A stretch of DNA of 64,000 nt from the NCBI GenBank assembly GCA_048158365.1, contig JBLLNL010000007.1. One strand, given 5' to 3'. Under the pieces are notes generated by a model, which was not told the DNA's origin, did not search any database, and saw only the letters and a list, made by a program, of their open reading frames with translations. The DNA is from Azoarcus_F sp048158365 (GTDB lineage Bacteria > Pseudomonadota > Gammaproteobacteria > Burkholderiales > Rhodocyclaceae). Positions 15,948 to 25,335 of this stretch are shown piece by piece. The position numbers were made by a program, and so were the translations under genes. Every line of letters starts with the position of its first letter. The first letter of the stretch is position 1.

Positions 15948-17108
15948 ATGTCACTGCCCAAACCTTCGCCGGATGCGCTGGCGCAAAGCGAACGTCTGCG
16001 ATGCCTGATCGTAGACGAGATTGCGGAAGCCGGCGGATGGATTCCGTTCTCGCGCTACATGGAGCGCGCCCTCTACACCCCCGGACTCGGTTATTACAGC
16101 GGCGGCGCACGAAAGTTCGGCCCCGGCGGTGATTTCATCACCGCGCCGGAGCTGACGCCGTTGTTCGGCCAGGCGCTGGCCGTGCAGGTGGAGGAGGTGA
16201 TGCGCCTGTCCGCGCCCTGGTTGATCGAGATCGGCGCGGGGACCGGTCTGCTGGCGGCGGATCTGCTGCTCGAACTCGAGCGCCGCGCCGCACTGCCGGA
16301 ACGTTACGCGATTCTGGAGCTGTCGGGGGAACTGCGCGCGCGTCAGCAGGCGACGCTGAACGGCAAGGTGCCGCATCTGGCGCAGCGGGTGCACTGGCTG
16401 GACTGCCTGCCGTCCCGTTTCGAGGGGGCGATCGTCGCCAACGAAGTGCTCGACGTGATGCCGCTGCATGTCGCGGTGTCTCGCCCCGAGGGGTTGTTCG
16501 AGCGCGGCGTGGCGGTCGACGATCACGGCCAGCTGCGCTGGGCGGATACGCCGGCCACCGGCGCGGTCAGGCACGCCGCCGAAGCACTCGACCTGCCCCG
16601 GCCTGAGGTTGGCGAATACGTGACCGAGCTCAATCTGGCCGCACGTGCGTGGGTGTCGGACTGGTCGGAACGGCTAGAGCGGGGCGCGCTGCTGCTGGTC
16701 GACTACGGTTATCCGCGCGCCGAGTACTATCTGCCGTCACGCTCGAGCGGCACCTTGCTGTGCTACTACCGCCATCATGCGCATGCCGATCCGTTTCTGT
16801 GGCCGGGTCTGAACGACATCACGGCTTTCGTCGACTTCACGTCGATCGCCGAGGCGGCCTACGACGCCGGCCTGGATGTGCTGGGCTATGCGAGTCAGGC
16901 GAACTTCCTGTTCAACTGCGGCATCCTCGAAGCACTGGACCGGCGCAGGCCGGAGGACGGCGCGGACTACATCCGTGCGGCGAGGGCGGTGCAACGCCTC
17001 ACGACGCCGCAGGAGATGGGCGAGCTGTTCAAGGTGCTGGCCGTGGGCAGAGGCATGCCGGATCGGTTGATCGGTTTTCGCCGCGGCAACCGGCTGCACA
17101 CGCTGTAG
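15948..17108 (+). CDS. SAM-dependent methyltransferase, MidA/NDUFAF7 family
   Basis: A 386-residue protein starting MSLPKPSPDA. N-terminal family signatures are PFSRYMERALYTPGLGYYS (33-51) and GDFITAPELTPLFG (61-74). The SAM-binding glycine motif is EIGAGTG (94-100). Mitochondrial NDUFAF7/MidA methylates an arginine of complex I subunit NDUFS2; the bacterial target is less certain. A second gene of complex I-assembly flavour (NDUFA9-like, 20124-21089) lies nearby, which may be coincidence. Convergent with the hydrolase gene. Confidence 0.9.
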   Translation: MSLPKPSPDALAQSERLRCLIVDEIAEAGGWIPFSRYMERALYTPGLGYYSGGARKFGPGGDFITAPELTPLFGQALAVQVEEVMRLSAPWLIEIGAGTGLLAADLLLELERRAALPERYAILELSGELRARQQATLNGKVPHLAQRVHWLDCLPSRFEGAIVANEVLDVMPLHVAVSRPEGLFERGVAVDDHGQLRWADTPATGAVRHAAEALDLPRPEVGEYVTELNLAARAWVSDWSERLERGALLLVDYGYPRAEYYLPSRSSGTLLCYYRHHAHADPFLWPGLNDITAFVDFTSIAEAAYDAGLDVLGYASQANFLFNCGILEALDRRRPEDGADYIRAARAVQRLTTPQEMGELFKVLAVGRGMPDRLIGFRRGNRLHTL

Positions 17109-17137
17109 GCCGCCGCGCGACGCCGTGCGCGGACGGC

Positions 17138-17944
17138 TCAGTCGAGCTGGCTCTTCAGCCATTCCGCGATGCGCGCGGCGACCTTGTCCCAGGACTGCTC
17201 CAGCATCACGCCATGACCCATGTCGGTGAAGATCTCGGCCTCCAGGTCGTATGCCCGGGCGGTCATATGCACCTGCGACGGTGGAATCAGGTGATCGTGT
17301 TCGGCACCGAGCACCAGCATCGGCGGGCGATGCATGCGCCCCGGGTGAGGCAGGTTGAACAGCGTCATGTCCCAGATCGCCCGATGCGATTCCGGCTGAC
17401 ACCGGTGGTAGTAGCGCATCATGATCTCGGCGTCGATCGGCTGATGGAACAGCGCCTCGCGCAGGCTCTCGGGATGGGGCTGTCCACCGCCCAGAACCCG
17501 GTTGAGATCGGTCAGCAGGTTGGGCTTGCTCATCATCAGGCCGAGCGCGGAACCCATCAATCCCTGCGGCGGAACCGAGCACAGTAGCACCGCGGCGGGC
17601 GCGTCCTGCTGCTCCAGGTACTTCTGCACCACCATGCCGCCCATCGAATGTCCGATCAGGGCAGGCGCCCCCGGCAGCCTGGCGACCACCTCGGCGACGT
17701 CCGCGACATAATCGGCGATCGAGAAGCCGTCCAGATAGCCCCGTTTGCGGCTGCCGCCATGGCCGGACAGCGAGACCGCGTAACAGTTGAAGCCCTGATC
17801 TGCAAAGTAGGGCAGAAAGTGCTCTTCCCAGCACCAGGCGGCCGTGTAGGCGCCGTGCACGAACAGCAGCGGCGTCGGGGAGACAGGCTCACCTTTGGGT
17901 GAGCGGGAGATGACCTCGAGGTCACCGAACCGGTTTGAATTCAT
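17138..17944 (-). CDS. Alpha/beta hydrolase
   Basis: A 268-residue hydrolase with nucleophile elbow GHSMGG (Ser100), oxyanion region FVHGAYTAAWCW (28-39) and a C-terminal His in DMGHGVML. Substrate unknown. Its start overlaps the stop of the upstream GST gene by 4 bases, so the pair is co-translated; a linked detoxification role is inference. Confidence 0.88.
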   Translation of the reverse strand: MNSNRFGDLEVISRSPKGEPVSPTPLLFVHGAYTAAWCWEEHFLPYFADQGFNCYAVSLSGHGGSRKRGYLDGFSIADYVADVAEVVARLPGAPALIGHSMGGMVVQKYLEQQDAPAAVLLCSVPPQGLMGSALGLMMSKPNLLTDLNRVLGGGQPHPESLREALFHQPIDAEIMMRYYHRCQPESHRAIWDMTLFNLPHPGRMHRPPMLVLGAEHDHLIPPSQVHMTARAYDLEAEIFTDMGHGVMLEQSWDKVAARIAEWLKSQLD

Positions 17945-18561
17945 TTGGGTACCTTCATGCCGCGTTGAACCGCGGGACGGGCCTTGATCGCCTCGAACCA
18001 GCGATTGACCTCGGGAAAGCGTTTCAGATCGATGCCCTGCCAGTCATGCCGGGAAATCCATGGAAAGGTGGCGATGTCCGCCATCGAGTAGGTCTGCCCT
18101 GCCAGCCAGTCGCGACCGCCAAGGCGGGTGTTGAGCGCGCCGTAGATGCGCAGCGCCTCCTTCGAGTATCGGTCGATCGCGTACGGAATCAGTTCCGGGG
18201 CGAAGCGCAGGAAATGATGGACCTGTCCGAGCATCGGGCCGACGCTGCCCATCTGGAACATCAGCCATTGCATTGCTTCGAGCCGGTCGCGCAGGTCGGA
18301 CGGCAGCAGTTGGCCGGTCTTACCGGCGAGATACAGCAGGATCGCGCCCGATTCGAAGACCGTGATCGGCTGACCCCCGGGGCCGGCGTCATCGACGATG
18401 ACCGGGATCTTGTTGGTCGGGTTCAGTGCCAGGAACTCGGGTGAATGCTGCTCCCCGCGCGTGATGTCGATCGGTCGGACTTCGTAGGGCAAGCCGAGCT
18501 CTTCCAGGGCGATCGACACCTTGTAACCGTTCGGCGTGCTCCAGGTGTATAGCGTGATCAT
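17941..18561 (-). CDS. Glutathione S-transferase, Nu class (YfcG/Ure2p-like)
   Basis: A 206-residue thioredoxin-fold GST. The N-terminal TPNGYKVSIALEE and the segment NPTNKIPVIVD (48-58) with FESGAILLYLA are typical of YfcG-type disulfide-bond reductases that bind two glutathiones. An all-alpha C-terminal domain follows. It is the first gene of a two-gene unit with the hydrolase. Confidence 0.9.
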   Translation of the reverse strand: MITLYTWSTPNGYKVSIALEELGLPYEVRPIDITRGEQHSPEFLALNPTNKIPVIVDDAGPGGQPITVFESGAILLYLAGKTGQLLPSDLRDRLEAMQWLMFQMGSVGPMLGQVHHFLRFAPELIPYAIDRYSKEALRIYGALNTRLGGRDWLAGQTYSMADIATFPWISRHDWQGIDLKRFPEVNRWFEAIKARPAVQRGMKVPK

Positions 18562-18674
18562 CTGATGGATGCTCTCTGTGGGTTTGCGCCCGGATCCTGG
18601 CTTTCGGGATCTGCGTGGTTTGCGGCGTCAGGGGTTCCCGGGGTCTAATGTTTCCTTGCCTGGCGGAGAGGATA

Positions 18675-18872
18675 ATGCTGAAGTGGGTCGTCGTGGTCGT
18701 ATTGTTGGTGCTGGTCACCGGCCTGTTTCGTCAGGATTTGTCGCGTGGACTGCGCCTGGGGCGCTTGCCGGGCGATGTCCGGTTCACGATTCGTGGCCGC
18801 TCCTATCACTTTCCATTCACCAGTACCGTACTCCTGTCGCTGGTCGCATGGGGAATTTTGCGCGCTTTCTGA
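18675..18872 (+). CDS. DUF2905 small membrane protein
   Basis: A 65-residue protein starting MLKWVVVVVLLVL after GGAGAGGA. It has two hydrophobic segments (about 3-17 and 46-62) flanking a short basic loop with GDVRF and PFTSTVLLS, the hallmark of DUF2905. Function unknown; the gene is widespread in Betaproteobacteria. Confidence 0.88.
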   Translation: MLKWVVVVVLLVLVTGLFRQDLSRGLRLGRLPGDVRFTIRGRSYHFPFTSTVLLSLVAWGILRAF

Positions 18873-18900
18873 TCGCTTTCAAGCCGAGTGCGTCACGGTC

Positions 18901-20127
18901 TCAGTGGGATTCGGGTCCCAGCGCACAACTGACCGCCGCCACCCGGGCCGCATGGATTCTCGCAGGAATCTCGCTGCGCTCGCCGCAGGCTATCGCGATC
19001 GCCCCGGCGTCCACTGACCGGGCCGCCTGCAGCGCGCCGCGCCAGTGCGCATTCTCCGGGCAGTCCCGCGCAGATGTGCCCGGACGCCCGAGGCGATCGC
19101 TGGCGGCCGCCTGTAGCAGCAGTTCGAACCGTTCCGGCCGCCTGAGCGCATCGCAGCGCTCGAGCAGCGACACCATCGTGGCCGGTCGCAATTCGTGGGC
19201 ACGATGCAGGATCCCATGCTCGCGAGCAAACAGGATCGCGAGATCACGGCATTCGTTGGGCGCCTTCAGCCGCCGCGAGATCGCTTCGGCATGCGCGGCG
19301 CTCGTCGTTTTGTGACCTTGATGGTGCGGCAGCCCGTCCACAGGGGGGTCGGCCTTGCCCGGGTCGTGCAGCAGACAGGCCCAGCGGACAGCGAGGACCC
19401 GTCCGGCGACAGCGGCATGATCGACCACCGCGAGCACGTGTTCGCCCGCGTCGTCCTCGGGGTGATGCTGGCGAGGCTGAGGGATGCCGAACAGCGCGTC
19501 GAGTTCCGGCAGAAGGATCGCAAGCGCGCCGCAGTCACGCAGCATGCGGAACATGCGCGACGGCCGAATCTCCATCAGGCCGCGCGCCAGTTCCTGCCAC
19601 ACGCGCTCCGCCACCAGGTGGTCCACCTCGCCGTGGGCGACCATGTCGCGCATCAGAGCGAGCGTCTCCGGCGCGACGTCGAAGTCGGCGAAGCGGGCAG
19701 CGAAGCGGGCGACGCGCAGGATGCGGACCGGATCCTCGCCGAAGGCCGCGCTGACATGGCGGAACAGCCGCGCGTCCAGATCCGCACGACCGCCGTACGG
19801 GTCGATCAGCCGGCCGGCTTCGTCGCGCGCCATCGCATTGATGGTCAGATCGCGCCGGAGCAGGTCCTCTTCCAGGCTGACGTCCGGCGACGTATGGAAG
19901 GTGAAGCCGGTGTAGCCCCGGCCGGTCTTGCGTTCGGTGCGCGCGAGCGCGTACTCCTCGCCGGTTTTCGGGTGCAGGAAGACCGGGAAGTCCTTGCCGA
20001 CCGGCCTGAATCCCTCGGCCAGCATCTGCTCCGGGGTCGCGCCGACCACGACCCAGTCGCGATCCTGTACCGGCAAGCCGAGCAGTTCGTCGCGAACCGC
20101 ACCGCCGACCACGAAAGCCTTCATCAA
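18901..20127 (-). CDS. cca: Multifunctional CCA-adding enzyme with HD domain
   Basis: A 408-residue tRNA nucleotidyltransferase that builds or repairs the 3' CCA end. The N-terminal class II nucleotidyltransferase has VGGAVRDELLG (7-17) and the catalytic carboxylates in DRDW (22-25). RRDLTINAMA and the neck/body follow. A C-terminal HD phosphohydrolase domain is present (LLHDPGK, HHQGH). In most homologues the HD motif reads HDLGK; here Leu is Pro, while His and Asp are kept. The start overlaps the NDUFA9-like stop by 4 bases. Confidence 0.95.
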   Translation of the reverse strand: MMKAFVVGGAVRDELLGLPVQDRDWVVVGATPEQMLAEGFRPVGKDFPVFLHPKTGEEYALARTERKTGRGYTGFTFHTSPDVSLEEDLLRRDLTINAMARDEAGRLIDPYGGRADLDARLFRHVSAAFGEDPVRILRVARFAARFADFDVAPETLALMRDMVAHGEVDHLVAERVWQELARGLMEIRPSRMFRMLRDCGALAILLPELDALFGIPQPRQHHPEDDAGEHVLAVVDHAAVAGRVLAVRWACLLHDPGKADPPVDGLPHHQGHKTTSAAHAEAISRRLKAPNECRDLAILFAREHGILHRAHELRPATMVSLLERCDALRRPERFELLLQAAASDRLGRPGTSARDCPENAHWRGALQAARSVDAGAIAIACGERSEIPARIHAARVAAVSCALGPESH

Positions 20128-21089
20128 CCGTCCGTGCGATGTGCCCGGGTACGGCTGGGATAATAGGCAGCCCGTGCGGTCACGTTCGACAGATAGGTGG
20201 GCGCGACCGTCTCCAGCGCGGTGGCATCGAAGCCGAACGGCAGCGGTGCCCCCTGCGTGACGTTGTCGACCCGCATCGAGCGCACGTTGTCGCGGCTCAT
20301 CAGCGGCGTTGGCATCAGTTCCATCAGGCGCGCCTGCAGCATCGCGATGTTTTCGGGCAAGGGCACGATCAGACGCTTCTTGCCGAGCACGTGCGCCACA
20401 TAGGCGACCAGCTCGCGCAGCGTGTAGGCGGTCGGACCGGCGAGCTCATGGGTCTGGCCGGCGGTTTCGGGGTGTGTCAGGCAGTGCAGGACCACGCGGG
20501 CGACGTCGTTCACATATACCGGCTGGAAGCGGGTGCCCGCACCGGCCAGCGGCAGTACCGGAAAGAGCCGGACGAGGGAGGCGAACAGGTTGATGAAACT
20601 GTCGTCCCGCCCGAAGATCACCGAGGGCCGGAGGATCGTCCAGGCGGGCGGGTTGGCGCCGCTGCGGATCGCCTCCTCGCCGGCCGCCTTGGACCGCTGG
20701 TATTCGGACGGTCCGTTCGCGTCGGCGCCGAGCGCGCTGATGTGGATCAGTCGCGGCACGCCGGTTGCACGGCAGGCCGCGACGATGCGGGCCGGCAGTT
20801 CGACATGGGCCCGCGCAAAATCCGGACCATAAGGCGTACCCGGCCGCGAATGAAGCACACCGACCAGGTTGACGACCGCATCGGCGCCGGCGATCAGGCC
20901 TTCCAGGCTTGCATCGTCATGGATGTCCGCCTCGACGATCTCGGCGGTGGGGAGCAGCAGCAGGTGGTTCGCATGCTGCACCCTGCGGGTCGGCACGATC
21001 ACGCTGACACCGGATTCGGAAAGTCTGTTGGCGATCACGCTGCCGACGAAACCGGAGCCTCCGGTCAAAACCACACGTTCGAGTTTCAT
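20124..21089 (-). CDS. NAD(P)-binding SDR-like protein, complex I NDUFA9-like
   Basis: A 321-residue atypical extended SDR. The dinucleotide motif GGSGFVG is at 10-16, with SALGADANGPSEYQRSKAAG in the middle. There is no classical YxxxK catalytic pair in the usual context. The family is annotated 'complex I NDUFA9 subunit-like' in Betaproteobacteria; in bacteria it is not a known complex I subunit. It lies between slt and cca on the same strand (24-base gap, then 4-base overlap), forming an operon. Confidence 0.85.
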   Translation of the reverse strand: MKLERVVLTGGSGFVGSVIANRLSESGVSVIVPTRRVQHANHLLLLPTAEIVEADIHDDASLEGLIAGADAVVNLVGVLHSRPGTPYGPDFARAHVELPARIVAACRATGVPRLIHISALGADANGPSEYQRSKAAGEEAIRSGANPPAWTILRPSVIFGRDDSFINLFASLVRLFPVLPLAGAGTRFQPVYVNDVARVVLHCLTHPETAGQTHELAGPTAYTLRELVAYVAHVLGKKRLIVPLPENIAMLQARLMELMPTPLMSRDNVRSMRVDNVTQGAPLPFGFDATALETVAPTYLSNVTARAAYYPSRTRAHRTDG

Positions 21090-21113
21090 GTCTTGTTCAC
21101 CTTGATTGCTGGG

Positions 21114-23060
21114 TCATTGAATGGTCGGGTCGGATCGGCCGGGCGCCGGGGCGATGACGCCCAGCCGGGCCTTCAGCGACTGCGGACGGTTCTCGAAGAT
21201 CGCGGCGTAGGCGACCGCATTGGCCAGCACCTTCTTGACGTAATCGCGGGTCTCGTCGAACGGAATCGTCTCGATGTAGATCGTCGCGTCCAGCGGTTTG
21301 TCGTCCCGCCAGCGGCGCGCTCGGCCCGGGCCTGCATTGTAGCCCGCCGACGCGAGCACCGGATGGTTGTCCAGGTCGCCCAGGATCAGCCGCATGTAGC
21401 TGGTCCCGAGCAGAACATTGGTATGCGGGTCGTTCAGCATGCGCCGGCTGTATCCGCGCATGCCGATACGGCCGGCTACCCATTTGCCGGTGGCCGGCAT
21501 GACCTGCATCAGGCCCTGGGCACCGGCGCTCGAGCGTGCCGGCACGATGAAACGGCTCTCCTGGCGCATCAGCCCGTATACCCAGGCGAGATCCAGCCCC
21601 TGCCGCCTGACCTGCGGTTCGACCACGTCGCGATACGGGGCGATGAAGCGCAGCCCAAAGCTGCCGTTCGGATCTGCCAGCTCGGCAGTGTTGATGGCTC
21701 TATCGTAGAGGTCGTGTTCGAGCGCGAGCTGCGCCGCGGCAAGCAGGAAGGCCTGATCGCGATCGCGCACTGCACGAAACCATTCACGCGCGCCTTCCGT
21801 GCTCAGGCCCAGACGGTAGAAGGTCAGCGCAACCCTGATGCCCGGATCGGTGGCCACCCGCCCCCGGACCTCGCTGCCGATCGCACGGTCCGGGGGCGGT
21901 GGCGGGAAGGCCTGTCCGAGTTCCTCTGCGGCGAGCAGGCCGTAGAAATGAGTTTCCTGCGAGATCGATCGATACAGCGCTTCGGCGTCCTCGCCGCGCC
22001 CCTGTTCCGCCGACGCACGCGCGAGCCAATAAACCCATTCAGGCTGCAGGCGTTCGCCTTCCGGCAGGGCCTCGATCGCAGCCTGTGCATGACGCCAGTT
22101 CGCGCTTCGGATCGCGGCGCGAACGCGCCAGGCGCGCTGCACGGGCGTCATCTGGGCATCGCCGGCCGCGCGATACCATTCGTCGGACTGAGGCAGGCGC
22201 GACAATGCGCCATGATGACCAAGCAACGTGAACACGTAGGCGCGCTCGTCATGATCCAGCCGGTCGTTGATGCGCGTGAAGCGCACATATGCGGCCGCGG
22301 CGTCCTCGCGCGCGAGCCGGGTCAGCGCGATGATGGCCAGTTCCCGCCCGGCGCGGGTGACCGCGAAGTTCGGCGGCATGCGGTCGAGAAACTGCGCGGG
22401 CGACCCGATCGCCTGCTCCATCGCGCGATGATCGGGGCGCGGGTCCTGGCGCAGCCAGCTGGCGGTGACGTGCGCGCGGTCCGGACTGCGGCTGTCGACC
22501 TGGCGGCGGATCCGCCACCACACCGCGTCTTCCGACACATGGCCGTTGGCTGCCGCCGACTGCAGCATCGATGTGCAGGCCTCGTGCGCGTCGAGCAATT
22601 GCTGCCACTGCAGCGCGATGTCGTCGAAGACCTGGCGGTCGCCGGCGTGGAAACGGGCCTGAAAGCTCATGCAGCGCAGTTCGCCGTCCGGATTCTCATG
22701 CTCGGCGAAGACCATGTCGAAGCGAGGCCAGTCGCCGTCACGGGCGAGCCTGCGCAGCCATGCGGCCTGCAGCCGGTCGGCAGGGACGCTGCCGCGATGG
22801 GCCGACGCGTACGCCGCGAGTTCGGTGGTCGGGGGCGGATCGGGGCGTGCGAGCTTGTTGAGCAGCAACCAGTACGCAACGTAGTGGTCGAGCACGTGCC
22901 CGGGCTCGGGCGCCGCCGCCAGTCGCTCCAGCGTGATACGGTCACCGGTGCGCAAGGCCTCGCGCGCGGCTAGAATCCGGTCGTCACCCTGCTGTGCGGG
23001 GGCCGCAGCGCTCAGGCCGATGAAAACGATCGCGACGACGCCGCGCATTAGCTTGCTCAT
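21114..23060 (-). CDS. slt: Soluble lytic murein transglycosylase
   Basis: A 648-residue periplasmic enzyme of the Slt70 family that cleaves peptidoglycan to 1,6-anhydro products. A signal peptide covers residues 1-22 (ending APAQQ). A long superhelical alpha-domain (about 30-480) is followed by a C-terminal SLT domain with catalytic Glu501 in RQESRF, then AGAQGLMQVMPATG and SAGYNAGPGR. Length matches E. coli Slt (645). First gene of slt / NDUFA9-like / cca; divergent from ygfA with 57 bases between. Confidence 0.95.
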   Translation of the reverse strand: MSKLMRGVVAIVFIGLSAAAPAQQGDDRILAAREALRTGDRITLERLAAAPEPGHVLDHYVAYWLLLNKLARPDPPPTTELAAYASAHRGSVPADRLQAAWLRRLARDGDWPRFDMVFAEHENPDGELRCMSFQARFHAGDRQVFDDIALQWQQLLDAHEACTSMLQSAAANGHVSEDAVWWRIRRQVDSRSPDRAHVTASWLRQDPRPDHRAMEQAIGSPAQFLDRMPPNFAVTRAGRELAIIALTRLAREDAAAAYVRFTRINDRLDHDERAYVFTLLGHHGALSRLPQSDEWYRAAGDAQMTPVQRAWRVRAAIRSANWRHAQAAIEALPEGERLQPEWVYWLARASAEQGRGEDAEALYRSISQETHFYGLLAAEELGQAFPPPPPDRAIGSEVRGRVATDPGIRVALTFYRLGLSTEGAREWFRAVRDRDQAFLLAAAQLALEHDLYDRAINTAELADPNGSFGLRFIAPYRDVVEPQVRRQGLDLAWVYGLMRQESRFIVPARSSAGAQGLMQVMPATGKWVAGRIGMRGYSRRMLNDPHTNVLLGTSYMRLILGDLDNHPVLASAGYNAGPGRARRWRDDKPLDATIYIETIPFDETRDYVKKVLANAVAYAAIFENRPQSLKARLGVIAPAPGRSDPTIQ

Positions 23061-23117
23061 GTTTGCCGAAAACCTCTGTAATGGCGGTTTGGCAGTGATC
23101 GCAGATCTGACGAAACG

Positions 23118-23744
23118 ATGACTCGACCGCCCACCCGGAATGCTACCTCAAGCCCGCGGAATATGTTGCGGCGCACGGCCATCGGCCGTCGTGAGGCCCT
23201 GACCGAGACGGCGCGCGCCGCGCTGACATCCAGGTTGTGCGCCCATCTGAGGCCACTGCTGGAGCGGCTCGCGCCGCAGACGCTCGGCTTTTGCTGGCCG
23301 TACCGGGCCGAACCCGACCTGCGCAGATTCATGGCCCATTGGCTCGCCGCCGGGCCCGGCCGGGCCGCCGCGCTACCCGTCGTTCTGGACAGGGAAGCGC
23401 CGATGGTGTTCCGCCTGTGGACACCCGACATGGCGCTGCAGCCGGACCGTCACGGCATTCCGCACCCGCCTGCGGGCGAACCGGTGGTGCCGGACGCGCT
23501 GCTGGTCCCACTCAATGCCTTCGATGCGGCTGGTTACCGCATTGGCTACGGTGGTGGCTATTTCGATCGCACATTGGTGGCGATGGCGAGTGTCGCGATC
23601 GGCGTGGGCTTCGAGTTGGGGCGGGTCGACAGCGTCGCGCCCGAGGCACACGATCGGCGGATGGACTGGATCGTGACCGAAGCCGGGGCGTTCGACTGCG
23701 CCGGAGCGTCGTCAGGCCACGATCAGGCGAGGAACATCCGATAG
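23118..23744 (+). CDS. 5-formyltetrahydrofolate cyclo-ligase
   Basis: A 208-residue enzyme converting 5-formyl-THF to 5,10-methenyl-THF with ATP. Diagnostic segments are the N-terminal RRTAIGRREALTE, PLNAFDAAGYRIGYGGGYFD (131-150) and the later VGFELG. The 3' end overlaps the convergent ilvA gene by 22 bases, so the C-terminal tail is read through the end of ilvA. Confidence 0.92.
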   Translation: MTRPPTRNATSSPRNMLRRTAIGRREALTETARAALTSRLCAHLRPLLERLAPQTLGFCWPYRAEPDLRRFMAHWLAAGPGRAAALPVVLDREAPMVFRLWTPDMALQPDRHGIPHPPAGEPVVPDALLVPLNAFDAAGYRIGYGGGYFDRTLVAMASVAIGVGFELGRVDSVAPEAHDRRMDWIVTEAGAFDCAGASSGHDQARNIR

Positions 23745-25243
23745 GCCGGATTCATGGTTTCGTCGGCGTACTGGTAGCCGAGACGATCGAGAAAATTCTG
23801 GAACGCGATCTTGTCGTCCGGCGGCACCTGCATGCCGACCAGCACCCGCCCGAAATCGGAGCCATGGTTGCGATAGTGGAACAGGCTGATGTTCCAGTCC
23901 GAGCGCAGGTTGGACAGAAAATTCATCAGCGCGCCGGGCCGCTCCGGAAAGACGAAGCGATACAGCAGTTCATGCTCCACCTGCGGCGCCCGTCCGCCGA
24001 CCATGTAGCGGATATGGGTCTTGGCCATCTCGTCGTCGGTAAGGTCGAGGGCCGGCAGTTCATGGCGTTCCAGCATCTCGACCAGGCGCCCGACTTCGCT
24101 GCGGTTGTGAACGGTGACGCCGACGAAGATGTGTGCCTTGCTGGAGTCCGCGTAGCGGTAGTTGAACTCGGTGATGTTTCGGCTGCCGAGCGCACTGCAG
24201 AACTTCCTGAACGAACCGGGCCTCTCCGGGATCGTCACCGCGAGCACCGCCTCGCGCTGCTCGCCCAGTTCGGCGCGTTCGGCGACGAAGCGCAACCGGT
24301 CGAAGTTCATGTTCGCGCCGGACGCGATCGTAACCAGATTCTTGTCGCGCAGCTTGTGTCGCTTGAGGTATTCCTTGGCGCCTGCGACCGCGAGTGCTCC
24401 CGCGGGCTCGAGAATCGAGCGGGTGTCCTCGAACACGTCCTTGATTGCGGCACAGATCGCGTCGTTGTCGACGACGATCATTTCGTCCACATATTGCTGG
24501 CACAACCGGAAGGTTTCCACGCCCACCTCCTTGACCGCCGCGCCGTCGGCGAACAGGCCGACCTGGTCGAGCGCGACGCGCTCGCCGGCCGCGAGCGAGC
24601 GGGTCATCGCGTCGGCGTCGACCGCTTCCACGCCGATGATGCGGGTGTCCGGACGCAGTCGCTTCACGTAGGCGGCGATGCCGGAAATCAGGCCGCCGCC
24701 GCCGACACAGCAGAAGATCGCGTGAATGGGTCTGGAGTGGGCGCGCAGGATCTCCATGCCGATCGTGCCCTGGCCGGCGATCACGTCCGGATCGTCGAAA
24801 GGATGCACGAAGGTCAGTTTCTCCTCCCGTTCGAGCGCCAGCGCGTGGGCATAGGCGTCCGAATACGAATCCCCGGCCAGCACCACCTCGCCACCACGCG
24901 CACGCACCGCGTCCACCTTGATCTGGGGTGTCGATACCGGCATCACGATCACGGCCCGCACGCCCAGCTTCTGGGCGGACATGGCCACGCCCTGGGCATG
25001 GTTGCCGGCCGACGCGCAGATCACGCCCCGTTTGAGGGCCTGCGGTGACAGGTGCGCCATCTTGTTGTAGGCACCGCGGATCTTGAAGCTGAACACCGGC
25101 TGCATGTCTTCGCGCTTGAGCAGGATCCGGTTGTGCGTGCGGGCCGACAGGTTGGTTGCGAGTTCCAGCGGCGTCTCCTCGGCGATGTCATAGACATGAG
25201 CGTTGAGGATGCGCTCCAGATAATCCGGTGTTGCGGAAGTCAT
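23723..25243 (-). CDS. ilvA: Threonine ammonia-lyase, biosynthetic
   Basis: A 506-residue PLP enzyme converting threonine to 2-oxobutyrate, the first step of isoleucine synthesis. The PLP lysine is Lys54 in FSFKIRGAYN. The phosphate-binding glycine loop is in CCVGGGGLISG. Two C-terminal ACT-like regulatory domains (about 325-500) match the biosynthetic form, which is inhibited by isoleucine. Length fits E. coli IlvA (514). It stands alone between hprK and convergent ygfA. Confidence 0.95.
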   Translation of the reverse strand: MTSATPDYLERILNAHVYDIAEETPLELATNLSARTHNRILLKREDMQPVFSFKIRGAYNKMAHLSPQALKRGVICASAGNHAQGVAMSAQKLGVRAVIVMPVSTPQIKVDAVRARGGEVVLAGDSYSDAYAHALALEREEKLTFVHPFDDPDVIAGQGTIGMEILRAHSRPIHAIFCCVGGGGLISGIAAYVKRLRPDTRIIGVEAVDADAMTRSLAAGERVALDQVGLFADGAAVKEVGVETFRLCQQYVDEMIVVDNDAICAAIKDVFEDTRSILEPAGALAVAGAKEYLKRHKLRDKNLVTIASGANMNFDRLRFVAERAELGEQREAVLAVTIPERPGSFRKFCSALGSRNITEFNYRYADSSKAHIFVGVTVHNRSEVGRLVEMLERHELPALDLTDDEMAKTHIRYMVGGRAPQVEHELLYRFVFPERPGALMNFLSNLRSDWNISLFHYRNHGSDFGRVLVGMQVPPDDKIAFQNFLDRLGYQYADETMNPAYRMFLA

Positions 25244-25335
25244 GATCGGGGTAGGTCCGGGCCAGCAATGGACAGCGAGCGTAGCAGTCGGGGTGCGGAT
25301 GACGCAAGGAAATGGGTGACGTAGCCAGACGCTGC

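Noticed and set aside
20139..22973. 944-codon open frame crossing the NDUFA9-like and slt genes on the opposite strand
   Set aside because: It spans two well-supported genes and their intergenic gap and shows no motifs, so it is a GC artefact.
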